Assembly (NCBI GenBank): GCA_021234535.1 | Contig: CM037840.1 | Coordinates: 23,717,559 to 23,781,558, forward strand | Direction of reading: 5' to 3' | DNA: 64,000 bases | Origin: Stichopus chloronotus | Taxonomy: Eukaryota > Echinodermata > Holothuroidea > Aspidochirotida > Stichopodidae | Part shown: piece after piece, positions 50,101 through 60,576 of the stretch | Layout of the letters: each line of letters begins with the position of its first letter | How positions within the stretch are numbered: position 1 is the stretch's first letter | Notes under the pieces: model-generated | What the model was told of the DNA's origin: nothing | Databases searched by the model: none | What the model saw: the letters and a program-made list of their open reading frames with translations, nothing else | Made by a program: the position numbers and the translations under genes

Positions 50101-53100
50101 TACACGGAACATGAAACTATATGTATTACCAGCGTCTTAGACGATGATCTAAAAGGGTTTATTTTTCTTTCTTTTTTCTTTAATTTATGAGAATCTGTCA
50201 TTACGAACTAAAAGAATTGTCATCGGAGGAACATGATGCCATCGATTACGCAGAGCTAACTAGAAAAATTTAGTGATTAAGTGTTTTCATATGTCATAGG
50301 TAAAGCCTGTTAATATGAAACGTTTCCTCTTGTTTATATTTCGAAACAACCACTGGGCAATGACATGGGGAGGGGGCAAGAAGAGAACGGACGTTTCGTT
50401 GCCGAAGCGCCCAACCTTTTCACTGCCCTCTTTCCCAACCCCCTACTATTATTAGTCCGTTGGTCTATGCACAAGCTTTCTCATCTATGCATGCGACTAT
50501 TTTGTATTTTCCAGGTAACCTTGATGAGACTCCATTAAATATCCCCCTTCGTAATTCAGAAATGGAAGTAGTTATTGGTTTAGGGTTAAAGCAAGGCTCG
50601 CAAACCGAATGGGATGCACTACACGCTGGACTGACAGAGAGATTTCACAGGAAAGTCAGGCTACCGAAAATTGTGGACGGAAAGGGTAAGAAATCTCAAG
50701 TTATTGTTTGAACAAGGTCGTCACCGTATCATGTGTTGAAAGCATGACAATCAGACTTCTTCACGGTGATTATTGTCAATAACCATAAATTTTCAAGTTG
50801 TGTTACATGAATATGCAGCGTACATTATGAATATTCATAAGAGTAGCTGCATGTTCAGCCAGTCCTCACATGCTATCAAATATGTCTTCTTGAGAGGAAC
50901 ATACCCTAACCATTATGGTATATCTGGATATCACGTCATGTTCTATCATACAGGAAAGGTCTTCTCGAGACATAATTTTAGCACATTATGTGTAATTTGG
51001 GAGGACTAGGTGGTAATGGTGGAGACAATCCTCACGTGACTAGGGAGTGACTGTTATGACGTATCATAGCACGTCATACGATCGCCTTCCAAGTCTCCAT
51101 TGTACTTACTGAGACTGCTCATCCACCTGTTATTCATGACATTACGCAAGAAAATGCTGAAGATTTTAACTCACTTAATAACAACCTGTGTGAAAACATA
51201 TCAACTACTGAAGAGGGCCAACTTCAGTGTGAATCCATTCTTGCGAGGTCAGTGGATCGCAGTGAACTTTTTGCCGTTCGAAAGCCTGACTTGGTTATAC
51301 AGAGAGAAGACCGGTACTAGCGGTCCACTGTACGACGTGAGAAGGTTAATTATGAACTAGAATGATTTAAGCACTTCCTTTAACTTATCAAACTATTTGA
51401 CTAATACAAGTATAAATCTCTTCCCCAGTTCTAAAATTTGCCTAGCATTTTACTCATCTGTGACCTCATACTTATATGCATGCCTCATATGATTTGAAAC
51501 AAAGATCTGTTAATTTCCTTCTTACACGATTAAAATAGAACCTGGAGGTAACTTTTACTTCGTCGGTGCATAGATTATTCGTCATGGTAGCTTGATTTAT
51601 GTGGCAATTTAAAGAGAAAAGTCACCCCAAACTGAATCAGTATACGCCCAAATTCTACTACATGAATAGCTCTTTTTCATTATGTAATAGGGCCTATCAT
51701 TGTTTACGTTGAATTACTTAATTTTACTGCATAACAGCTTGCTTATATGCAGTACTAACATTCATCAACGTAGTGACTTGAAGAAAAAAATTACATGTAA
51801 GTGAAATGCAAGTTTCTGATGGTTTTTCAAAATAAAGTAGGGACAACTGCCTATTCCCTTTAAGGAAAGTTCCGCTATCGTAAGAAAATCACCAGTGGCA
51901 CATGTGATTACATTAAATTCATGATCAGTGTATGAAGGTTGCGAAATAACAAGCAGAGAAGTACCTGTATGTGATTGGAGATAACCGTTGATCACACGAA
52001 CATCTCCCATAGTTCCAAAGGTTATACAGTTAATGGAAGAGGCCATTGCTCCGACAGCTAGTCACTGAGATAAAGTAATTTCACCCTCATTTACATATTT
52101 CAAACTCATATTGATCGATAAACCATTTCATCCAAATTCATTTTTTGTTTTCTTTGAAGGTATACTAATCGTTCATCAGGTACCCTCTAGCAATCAAAGG
52201 CAACTTTCATCTCCAGGATCAGAATATTCCTACGGAGAGGCATCGATTCCTTTCAGAGAAACGCGATACAAGAAACGACTGGACACCCAGTCTGTTGGAA
52301 GCACCCTTCCCAACAGATACCGCACCAATGAAAGGAAACAGCGGCGTCTCATCAAAGTTGATGAAGACAATCTCAGCTTTGATGGTTCAGAGACTAGCTC
52401 AGGAATAGCCAGTCCTGATAGGGCAAGGTCACCAGTTTTTCCACCCGATTTTTCCCCATCTAGCGATAACTTCTTCCTCAGAGGAGGGGAGAGTTCGGCT
52501 TACTCGCCGCCAAGGAGATCGCCGGATTCGTATTTAGAGCGACGACGAAGCGAAGATGTCTTTGAGTCACTTTACGGTAACAATGTACACCACTACAATC
52601 TTGACATCGATAAGACCACACACAATCCATTGAGCACATACGGCAGGAGTGACCAGTTCGAAGGAAGGCACAGAGACGAGTACCCAGATCATCCCAAATA
52701 CAGCACAAATCCTCTCATGGACAAACCAGTCATGGAGGAAGGCTCTACGGATTCGGGAAACGCTACGTGGTATAATTCTGGAGAGAATCTGTACGGGGAT
52801 GCCGGAGAATCAGAAATGAACAATATCGGAGGGAACACAGAATCAGTGCGCCCTCAAATGATACAGGACTATCTACATTCTGTGGAACGAGACACTATCG
52901 TTCGAAACAAACAAGTGATGAAAGGCGACAAGAACATGTACCTACGTTCAAAAATGGCCAACACCAACAGCACCAACCGGAGAGGAAAATCTCGTTATAA
53001 GTCACGGTCAGTCCAAGACTTTAATGTTGCAGATACGCCAGTGGATGACAAGGACAAGGCATGGTCAATGTATGACTTGGATGACCATAGCAGTACCTTG

Positions 53101-53190
53101 TCGAGACCAAAGGACCTCTTTGGAACCGTAGCAAAGATCAATCGCTTCAGGCCATCGAAGTGGGCCTCTGGTTGGGGAAATCCAGAGTGA
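44006..53190 (+). CDS. CABIT-domain protein, GAREM/THEMIS-like
   Basis: CABIT proteins are cytoplasmic adaptors of receptor-tyrosine-kinase or antigen-receptor signalling (GAREM binds GRB2/SHP2; THEMIS acts in T cells). Five exons with matching phases: 44006-44146, 44812-44950, 45996-46187, 50515-50685, 52160-53190; 557 residues. The start VSDVRWSDNIYSIKEVIHTY RLP fits the GAREM N-terminal pattern of an x-W motif, then YRLP. The two CABIT halves follow: exon 1-2 (VKARDVRGRIITMPLTFPIP) and exon 3-4 (LVRRYQLPQRVKI). The last 344 residues are disordered, rich in Ser, Arg and Tyr, with tyrosine sites such as EYSYGE and GENLYGD that might be phosphorylated. No SAM domain is seen, unlike vertebrate GAREM. 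An in-frame upstream ATG at 43925 would add 27 basic residues. AATAAA lies 87 bases after the stop. Confidence 0.82.
44812..44950 (+). CDS. CABIT gene exon 2
   Basis: Acceptor TTTTGTTCTAACAG, donor GTGAGT, phase 0 in and 1 out. Encodes IVRLADSQRIKRVKARDVRG and RIITMPLTFPIPLGIIPYN, the second part of the first CABIT half. Confidence 0.85.
45996..46187 (+). CDS. CABIT gene exon 3
   Basis: Acceptor follows a long T run (ATCTTTATTCCGCAG), donor GTAAGT, phase 1 in and 1 out. Encodes LKLHDLVRRYQLPQRVKISS and the ELYEEVVLQGNAINFG strand region of the second half. Confidence 0.87.
46188..50514 (+). other. CABIT gene intron 3 (4.3 kb)
   Basis: Holds the minus-strand candidate exon at 47731-48119, a G run at 48237-48246, a C run at 48500-48514 and a C-rich/(CA)n pair at 49222-49275. 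An AATTCGAAT/ATTCGAATT inverted repeat lies near 46834. No further plus-strand exon noticed. Confidence 0.5.
47731..48119 (-). CDS. Candidate exon of a membrane protein, antisense within the CABIT gene
   Basis: 129 codons plus two bases, ending at a strong donor (CTTGG|GTGAGT). It begins at ATG 48119, or at an acceptor (ATGGTTAG) 18 bases earlier in the same frame. It has a hydrophobic stretch (YLVLFHVLVAVIICVNK), then PGILNLLWPKL, then a charged, Tyr-rich tail (YAHLRRTKPTWEYLYEMNQK). The layout (Cys loop, helix, long cytoplasmic region) is loosely like the TM2-to-loop part of pannexin/LRRC8 channels. No confident family assignment. It lies wholly inside intron 3 of the CABIT gene on the other strand. 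Confidence 0.45.
50515..50685 (+). CDS. CABIT gene exon 4
   Basis: Acceptor TTTTGTATTTTCCAG, donor GTAAGA, phase 1 in and out. Encodes NLDETPLNIPLRNSEMEVVI and ends FHRKVRLPKIVDGKG, closing the second CABIT half. Confidence 0.87.
51095..51320 (+). CDS. Candidate alternative exon of the CABIT gene
   Basis: Between exons 4 and 5 an open frame without Met reads VLTETAHPPVIHDITQENAE, then DFNSLNNNLCENISTTEEGQ and VRKPDLVIQREDRY before TAG. Its frame joins exon 4 in phase 1 through the acceptor CTTCCAAG at 51087-51094 (another lies at TATCATAG). It reads like real disordered, acidic protein. Since exon 4 also joins exon 5 directly in phase, this may be an alternative terminal exon giving a short isoform, or a cassette exon using an internal donor. 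The acceptor is weak. Confidence 0.4.
51604..51864. repeat. Possible MITE-like inverted ends
   Basis: TTAAAGAGAAAAGTCACCCC at 51610 and, about 250 bp later, a complement reading TTAAAGGGAATAGGCAGTTG. The pairing is imperfect and the element is not claimed firmly. Confidence 0.25.
52160..53190 (+). CDS. CABIT gene last exon
   Basis: Acceptor TTTTTTGTTTTCTTTGAAG, phase 1 in, 343 codons to TGA. A second AG at 52179 would break the frame. Low-complexity, Ser/Arg/Asp-rich with RRLIKVDEDNLSFDGSE and SPDRARSPVFPPDFSP; ends DLFGTVAKINRFRPSKWAS. Confidence 0.88.
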
Positions 53191-53276
53191 AGGAACCACG
53201 TGCACGAGACCAACCTTCTTTAAACGTCAACAGTTAACTTGATGCCAGGAAAATGAACTTAAGGGACATTTAATTA

Positions 53277-53282
53277 AATAAA
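53277..53282 (+). terminator. Polyadenylation signal AATAAA of the CABIT gene
   Basis: AATAAA inside TTTAATTAAATAAACTG, 87 bases after the stop codon. A short 3' UTR is implied; other AT-rich signals further on cannot be excluded. Confidence 0.55.
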
Positions 53283-56200
53283 CTGTTCACAAAAAATTCA
53301 AATGGAACTATATCGGTAATAATGCAAATCGTTACGGAGTAGTCGGAAACACACTTTTTCGTTTATTGGACATTTCATTGTACATAATCTACAGCAACAA
53401 GATCCATGCTATTGCAGGGGGTGGGTCTTTAACTGTTCACCATTCTATGTAAATATGATGACCAGGGATGTGTTATTAGCTCCATGTGAGGAGCACTCGT
53501 AAGTGTGTGCCGAAATAGTGTGAATGGAGTTGAAACAACGCAGTGTGTACAGTGGGAATTCTGATGTATATTTATTACATGTAGAAATCTGAATATATGT
53601 ATTTTGACTTATATTAAAATAGCTCATTCATGTGTAGATAAAATGAATGACCAACTTGTTTAACTTAACAAATGTTCTTATTATGTACGTAATTACCAGG
53701 GGTGAACGATGTCTGTGTGTAGTATGAAATTTCATCAGAACAACTGCTCTGATTGTCACCATCGCAGTGCAACGTCCATGTCAAATGGAAGTTTTACACT
53801 GAATGAAAAAAAAAATGGAATCGAAGACTCCTTGTGATGACTCCTGCTCCCATACCTCAGGGAACACCGCCGGTAATGAGAACATAACTCAAGTACGAGC
53901 TGTCCGGCTGAGCGGAAGAATGTTCTATATAAAGTATATAATCTGTGATCTCAACATTACAAACTGCACTTTTTTAGTTTTACGTTTTGACATTTCATTT
54001 GATTATATTAAGGGGACACTTTCATTTATTTTAATTACTTTAGTGAGTGTGGAATTTTCTCATCATGTCTTCTTTATATTCTTTGCCATATATACTACTG
54101 CCCTTATAGTCCACTCGGCGCAGTCCTCCATATGGGACGGGGATGGGGCTGCTCCCAGATTTATCTCTCTATGGTCATTAGGTCTCGTAAGTGAATATTT
54201 AGTGTGTTTATTTTCTTCTGTGAAAACTTAAGACATTAGTGATAATTGATGAATAGGTCTTTGTGAAGTTAATTTATTCTATCGCATCAAGCCCAGCCAT
54301 CCAACAGGATTATTTTCAAATGTACGAGTGTAGCCGGCCTTGAACAACCCAAGAAGTCCTCAGACATAAAAAAAAAAAAAAAAAAAGAGACAGTCATCTG
54401 GTAATCTTCGCAAAAATGACTTCCTGTCATCGGTTGTTTTCAAAGAATTTCTTCCATACTGTTACTGTGGACAAATGACATTCATGCCTCAGTTGGAAAA
54501 AAGAAAGTCAGGATGATGGCCGGTCCAAGTTACAGCTTTAGATGAAGCAAGATGAACCTACCAGTACAAATGTGTACTGCAGGTATTGGAAGTGAGCAAT
54601 TGAATACAAGGTAGAATTATGAGGTTTTATGCTTAAATGTTTGTAAAGTAATCCCGGTTAATAATAATTACAGTAAAGTCGGATTTAATGAAAACAACAG
54701 TAAATTCAGATAAAGTTGATGCCTTTGTGTAAGCCTTTAATAGATTATGGTGTACCAGAGTTTTCGGAAAACGATGTGATTTTGTTGTGAGGTGGGTACC
54801 TACGAAAGTCCATTAGTGCCCATGAAGAAGTTATTAATCTCTAAAAGATAAATAATTGGTGATTTACAGATCAGCAGATTTAAGATTTGTAATCACGGAT
54901 TACTAATCTATCATTACAGAAAAACATATTTTCTTTTTTAAATCTGTAATTACAGATTTCTGGTAAGGTAGCCTACATTAATAATACCTAGAAACAGACT
55001 ACAGATTAACAATCGGTATTACAAATTGGTAGGCTAATCTGTAACTACGGACTCATTTTTTTTTTTCACCAATGGGCTTTTATAAGTGCGAACTTTTCAG
55101 GTTCGCGAGAGGCAAAGGATGCCGGATATGATAAATGCAAAAGAAAGAAAAGAAATTAATAAATCAATGAAATAAAGTGCATGGTTGCAATACGTTCATC
55201 TATAACTTTTCTTGAAAGAATGAAGTCGAAAAGGAAGGACGTATGAACAGATGACGATTTAAGACGTGAAACTTAACAGAATGAAATAAACAGTTGTTCA
55301 TTAATTTTTGTGATTTGACTAAGTATCTGTGGTAAAGTAAGCTGTATCAGCATTATTCCTCGCGCTATGAATTTTCACACATATACGACAATCAATATTA
55401 ACCATTCTCTCTGAATCACGTATAAGAATGTCCTTTTGTTTTTAAGGGGAGAACAGAGATTTTTTTTTCTTTTGCTCCGTGGTTCGGTTTAAATTAGTTA
55501 TCAATATTGCAAACTAAAGCAGGACCACAATCATAAATTGGTATTCCTGTCTCATCTGAATGGCCACACTCCACTACCACACCCTTTCTGCAAAATGAAT
55601 ACAAGTTTATTCATATAATGGAGGTTTGATTATTACAGTATACCCTTTTATGTACACCTACATGTACACCTATACATCGGATTATACTGTATTGTCTTAA
55701 AGTAGAATTAGTAGTCTGTGGCAATCACCATATACCTGTGTGGACGCATGGTGGCAGCTACAAAAATATAGGTCTATACAGTATTGTGTCGATGTATTCA
55801 TGCAAGAGTTGCCAGCATACCAAGGCTTGTTGTGATAAAACACTTACATATAACAATTCACGACACGCGAGGTCACATACGGTACAGTATAACGTTATAA
55901 ACGCGATACAATGCATGTCTCATGCAATTTGCACGTTAGGAATTTCAGGATAGGCCTATAGAGGCAGCCGGCATTGTTGTACCACATAATCTCCATATTG
56001 AACCTAGAGTTACCAAGCTGTTCAAATTATAATTTGTATCTGAGACTCAGGGATATAATTTATGCAGAGAATATAGTGATAGGCTATATCTTAATTATGA
56101 TCTCTGGTATAGGCTTAAAGCACAAGACAGGGGACTAAGCGGTTGACAAGTTCAAAACAATAAAAATGCTAATCCCAAACGGAGAATTCTGCTGATTGTA

Positions 56201-58139
56201 ACTACAAGCTCCCGTTGTTGAACAAGGACCTATACGTTCAGTTTGGCATACCTCAGTTAATAGAGAGTTCACACTTAGGAAATGAGAACTTCCAAGTTCG
56301 AATCCCGGCCGGTGTTTCGAGCTCCAATCCCTTTGGAGTCTATTACTTTTCGCATGACGTGTCCAACATATCTATGGTGAGGTGAAAGGTTCACTATAGA
56401 AGACAGCTCAGGGTTGAAACCTCTATTTATAGGTCAAGCAAATATTGCAGCAATCCTTAAAATTGCTATTATTTTCTTTTTGCTATCATCATATTAAAGC
56501 GAACTCTTTTAATGTTTGAGGAGGTTCTCTACGATATACGCCAACAAAAATTAAAACAGAAAAGATCCCTAACATAGAACAAAGAAAAAGATAAGAAACT
56601 CTCTCGCTGTAGTATACGTACGATGCCATAATGTGAAGAGAATTAACCAAAATGATTTAATAAAAGTTAAAAGAAAAAACAAGAAACGGAATATTGAGTG
56701 AAATTTTAAGTGAAATTCAGTACCGTCCAGTAACTATTACGTCACAGGAAATTCCCACATTCAAACTTCTTATATGTTGGCATACATTTGATTTTTTTAA
56801 CGCTATCAAGTTCTTATAACCACTATTTTATCTACAAGTACTGCTGTAACTGGCATTGTTATAGAAGTTCAGAAGCATTTAGCGATTGTGGAAGGTCGAA
56901 AGTGGATAAGTGCCATGATCAGTGTCATGATATAAGTGTTAATTAATTACTTTTAACCATTGTGTCACTGAACTGACCCTTTCAAACAATTAAATGGCAT
57001 ATATCACCAAACCAATGACAGGACACCATCCAGAAAAAAAAAAATATAGGCTGCTATCAATTCACTTTGATTGGCGTAGCAGAAAGGAACTTAGTAATCA
57101 GACGACAAACTAAGTAATTATCATGGTTAACCTATGACCGAACTTAAGTTTTCCAAGTTCCCATTTGGAAGGTAACACTTTGGAGGAAACGACTGAGGCG
57201 ACTTCTATACGAAGTATATATACCGGACAGGAACTCGTAACGGACCCTCAACTGGGTCGATCGTCCGGTCTTAGTCTTTTCTGTTCATGGCCTGAGACCC
57301 TAAGTTTTGATGTTCTCACTTGACATGCTATATTTAACTTTTGCAACAACAGTTAACTGTTTGGTGTACACAAGCGATAGGCCAGTACACACGTATCCTG
57401 AGAATAAACGAGTACACACTGAGGATAGACTGGTACACATACTGAGAAAAATATGGTAGGCTATACCATGGAGCTATGGAACTTAAGTGGCTATACATTT
57501 GAGGATTGAATAGTACACTCTCAGTGAGGATTGGTATAACTCTACATATGTCACGAGTAGCTTAACGACTTACTTGTGATAGAATTAGATGGGATCAGGA
57601 TGTCTTGTAGCTAAACGACATTGAACTCGTCACGAGAGAACGAATAGGAACCATATATATAGTCTCAAAGAATAAGAGATGAATAACAATTTGTGTGTCT
57701 ATATAGCTGCAATTATTATATCATGACGTTCACATGGGGACAGGATGGGAATATAGAGATATTAAAATACAGCGATATAATGGAACACAGATATGTGACT
57801 ATACAGAAGAAGCTGCATCACTCAGCATACGGTGTAAACCTTTCAAAAATTATATTGACCAAGCAAAAACTGTCGAAAGTTCCCAAAAGTGTTTAAACGC
57901 GAACACTGCAACGACCTGACTGCGCCTCGACAGGTTTTTAGTTACCCCACCGGCCTTGAATTTTAATGTCAATGCCACATACATTTAGCAGCCACCCGAA
58001 AGGAAAAGAGCCAAGCAATCTGAAGCAAAAGCGTATTTTAAAGAAATTTTAATATGTAGTGGAATATCTGAGAAGAATTCTTTTCGAGGACCGACTTGAA
58101 GTGATAGAAAAGTTATGTTTTTACTTTATTTTTTTTTAC
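53283..58139. other. Non-coding stretch between the CABIT and FKBP genes
   Basis: The 142-codon frame at 53803-54231 (plus) is AT-rich and hydrophobic without domain or splice support. 54860-55050 holds several imperfect dyads of the type ATCTGTAATTACAGAT. 57361-57540 has a loose tandem repeat around GAGTACACACTGAGGATA. 56231-56315 has tRNA-like boxes (CTCAGTTAATAGAG, AAGTTCGAATCCC) but no convincing cloverleaf. Confidence 0.4.
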
Positions 58140-58331
58140 CTTTAGCATCAGGTTCTGCGAACATTTTTGCGGTCATTGAGTAAATTAGATAAAAAATAAC
58201 AGAAGGAATCGCAACAAGCTTAAAGAGAAACTTGTAGTCGATATCAGACTCCGTAGTGGGCTTCACCTCGTCCGTGGTGGTCATAGGGGATGCACTCATT
58301 AACTCAATGTCGAATTTCAGAGTAGCGCCAC
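58140..58331 (-). CDS. FKBP-type peptidyl-prolyl isomerase, exon with last strand and membrane tail
   Basis: FKBPs isomerise Xaa-Pro bonds; membrane-tailed and ER forms (FKBP2/FKBP11-like) act in secretory protein folding. Minus-strand exon: acceptor CCGTATTTTTAG, donor GTAAAA, phase 1 in and out. It begins GGATLKFDIELMSASP, the closing beta strand of the FKBP fold (compare GGATLVFEVELL in FKBP2). After a Thr/Glu linker comes a hydrophobic helix, FLFKLVAIPSVIFYLIYSM, and a short basic end. The catalytic core exons should lie to the right but were not found up to 64000, so the gene probably continues outside the window. A possible last exon at 55574-55587 (acceptor TTCATTTTGCAG, then ERVW and TAG) fits in phase but is too short to trust. 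Confidence 0.6.
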
Positions 58332-58469
58332 CTAAAAATACGGAGAGGCAGTAAACAATTAGTTGTCAAAAAGTACCATAATACTAGGGGAGCAGGCTAG
58401 CGAAGATTTAATTCACATCTCGAGTACAAAAGGTTTCATTGCATGAATGGATATGGAAAGCCAAATGCC

Positions 58470-58560
58470 AAATAATTCGAGAAACCAGGTTTATCGACCA
58501 ATAAACCAGCTTTTTCGGGCGATAAACGGTCGACAAACCAGGTTTATCAACTGATAAGCA
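58470..58560. repeat. Palindromic AAACCAGGTTT repeats beside the foldback
   Basis: Scattered units of GAAACCAGGTTTATCG, ATAAACCAGC and ACAAACCAGGTTTATC, the same motif that builds the hairpin at 58561-58765. Confidence 0.7.
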
Positions 58561-58765
58561 AAGTTTTTTTTATAAACCTGGCTTATCAATTCGATAAACC
58601 AGGTTTATCAAATTATTGAGCATTCGGCTGCGATAAACCTGGTTTTTCGACTGATAAACCTGGTTTTTCGACTGATAAACCTGGTTTTTCGACGCCGAAT
58701 GCTCAATGTATTTGATTAACCTGGTTTATCGAATTGATAAACCAGGTTTGTAAAAAAAAATAACC
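58561..58765. mobile_element. Foldback (hairpin) element with internal direct repeats
   Basis: Two near-complementary arms of about 65-70 bp (58561-58628 and 58694-58762) include a perfect 13-bp pair, TTGAGCATTCGGC (58616-58628) and GCCGAATGCTCAA (58694-58706). The arms themselves contain the palindrome AAACCTGGTTT. The loop holds three direct copies of GATAAACCTGGTTTTTCGAC. No coding capacity. Whether it is a transposon end, a foldback MITE or a structured repeat is not settled. Confidence 0.7.
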
Positions 58766-60576
58766 TGGGGTCATTCATCAGTCCGGCCCCACCCCAGACG
58801 CAATATTTTCAAAACTTAAGAATGTCCATTCTTATGTTCCCACACCACTCCCTCTCCAATCATGCGATCAAACCTTTTGTACTTGTGATGTGAACTAAAT
58901 TTTCGCTAACTCCCGGGATAAAAGTGTGAGAAATGCTTATAATTACGACATCATTAGTGAAATTTTAAACACTTTATGAAGAGGAATGTTTTTACTTACA
59001 TGTTCGGCGTCCATAAATTAAGATATGAGCATATTAATTTTTCATTTGAATAAAGAAAGCTGTAGCTTCCCAAGGTACATGAAGTTTCTTTTCTTTAAAC
59101 GCTATGGACACTGAAAGTCAGTTCCAAAAACAGCATTTGTTTTGAACGTGGTGACAGGTTAGTTTGAATTGCCATAAGAAATTAACAGTCGAATGCGATA
59201 AACCGAGTACCAAGTCATCTTAAATATATAGTTAGCACTACCGCTTTGATTTATGTTGTCACTGTAAAACCCGCGAGGCTGAATTTGTCAGCGGATTTGA
59301 ATGGCAAAAACAGGTGTTGTCCCATGTTCAGGCCAACAGGAAAGGGGGAGGGGGGTCGGAGCGTTCGAACAACCCACCCCAACTTGAGGTCCATTTTCCA
59401 GCCCTACAGTCTGAAGGGTCAGCTATGAAATGTTTTACATATTGACATATTGAGGGCGAATTTCCGTTAACTTTTAGCAGGAAGATAAAAGCTTGTCACT
59501 TGTTTCAATGTATAAAGGCCAAAAATGACCACAAGATCTCATCACCACATACATATACTATGTGGGGTGATGAGATAATAAGCTCAAAAACGCGCATGCG
59601 TGGTTATGTCATTGTGGATATCATTGAACTAGATACGATATAAAGCCCTGGACACACTGCCACGACAACTTCAAAAGCAACAAAGACAACAGATATTCAC
59701 ATGGATATTTCACTGTGCAATTCTGCAATACTACTAGTTGTGCTCAGTGGACTACATAATGCAGGCTGTAACTATGTACTTAAAGTTTTTTTTTTTTTTT
59801 AAATTATTTCAGAAATTTAACCAAGTTCACTGCATGATCATTCTTATTGTTTATTACCTGGTGCTTAACATTGCTTCAATGGAAAAATTGTTTTGAAAAG
59901 GTTGATATCAAAATCAGTATAATCTGAAGCCAGACAGTCTGACAGTACATGTAGATTATTATACTACCAAATGTCATGTATGATTTTTTCTCTGTGGTGT
60001 ACTATGTGGAATTCCTAGGGAAAGGGGACTTCTGTTGTGTTCAAAAGTCCTCCAAAATGCTCCAGATTGCAGGAGATTTGCAGAATTCAAAATTTTCGGG
60101 GGAAACATGCCCCAGACCCCTAGCAACTGCATGCTTACGGCACGGGCAGCCGCTTCCGTATTTGGAAAAAAGGTCCACATCTTGGAAAAACGACCCACCC
60201 CTTCACATGGGCTGGCTACGGGCATGATGTTCCTCAAACACAAACGTAAATTTCCATTTAATTTTTAAGCAAAAGAACTATAAACGTGGACGAAAAGCAA
60301 TTTTAAAAAAACGAAAAATGTCATGATGGTGAAGGAAGTTATTCTGCAGAGAAGCTAAGAAGGCACATAGCAGTAATTTAGTTTAGGAGCTTCTAAACCG
60401 TTATCAGGTTCACAGGATACCCATAGGTTTTGTTCCTTTTCTTTATTTTTGGCATTTTAGTTTTTTCTTTGTACAAACTCCGACTCAGTCAGTGGGATGT
60501 AAATATTGGGATGGTACCAAAATTAACGGCCAACGTACACATGCTTGAATAAAAAAAAAGATCATCTGCACCTGTG
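58766..60576. other. Non-coding stretch
   Basis: Contains a hairpin at 59536-59576 (ATCTCATCACCACATA and an almost perfect complement) and, at 60040-60210, a probable decayed multicopy element (GGGGGAAACATGCCCCAGAC) related to 27000-27095. No gene seen. Confidence 0.4.

Noticed and set aside
53803..54231. 142-codon plus-strand frame
   Set aside because: AT-rich hydrophobic sequence just beyond the CABIT 3' UTR with no supporting signal.
55574..55587. Possible last exon of the FKBP gene (ERVW and stop)
   Set aside because: The acceptor and phase fit, but five codons over 2.5 kb away are likely by chance.
56231..56315. Possible tRNA gene or tRNA-derived repeat
   Set aside because: A- and B-box-like motifs are present, but acceptor and anticodon stems do not pair convincingly.
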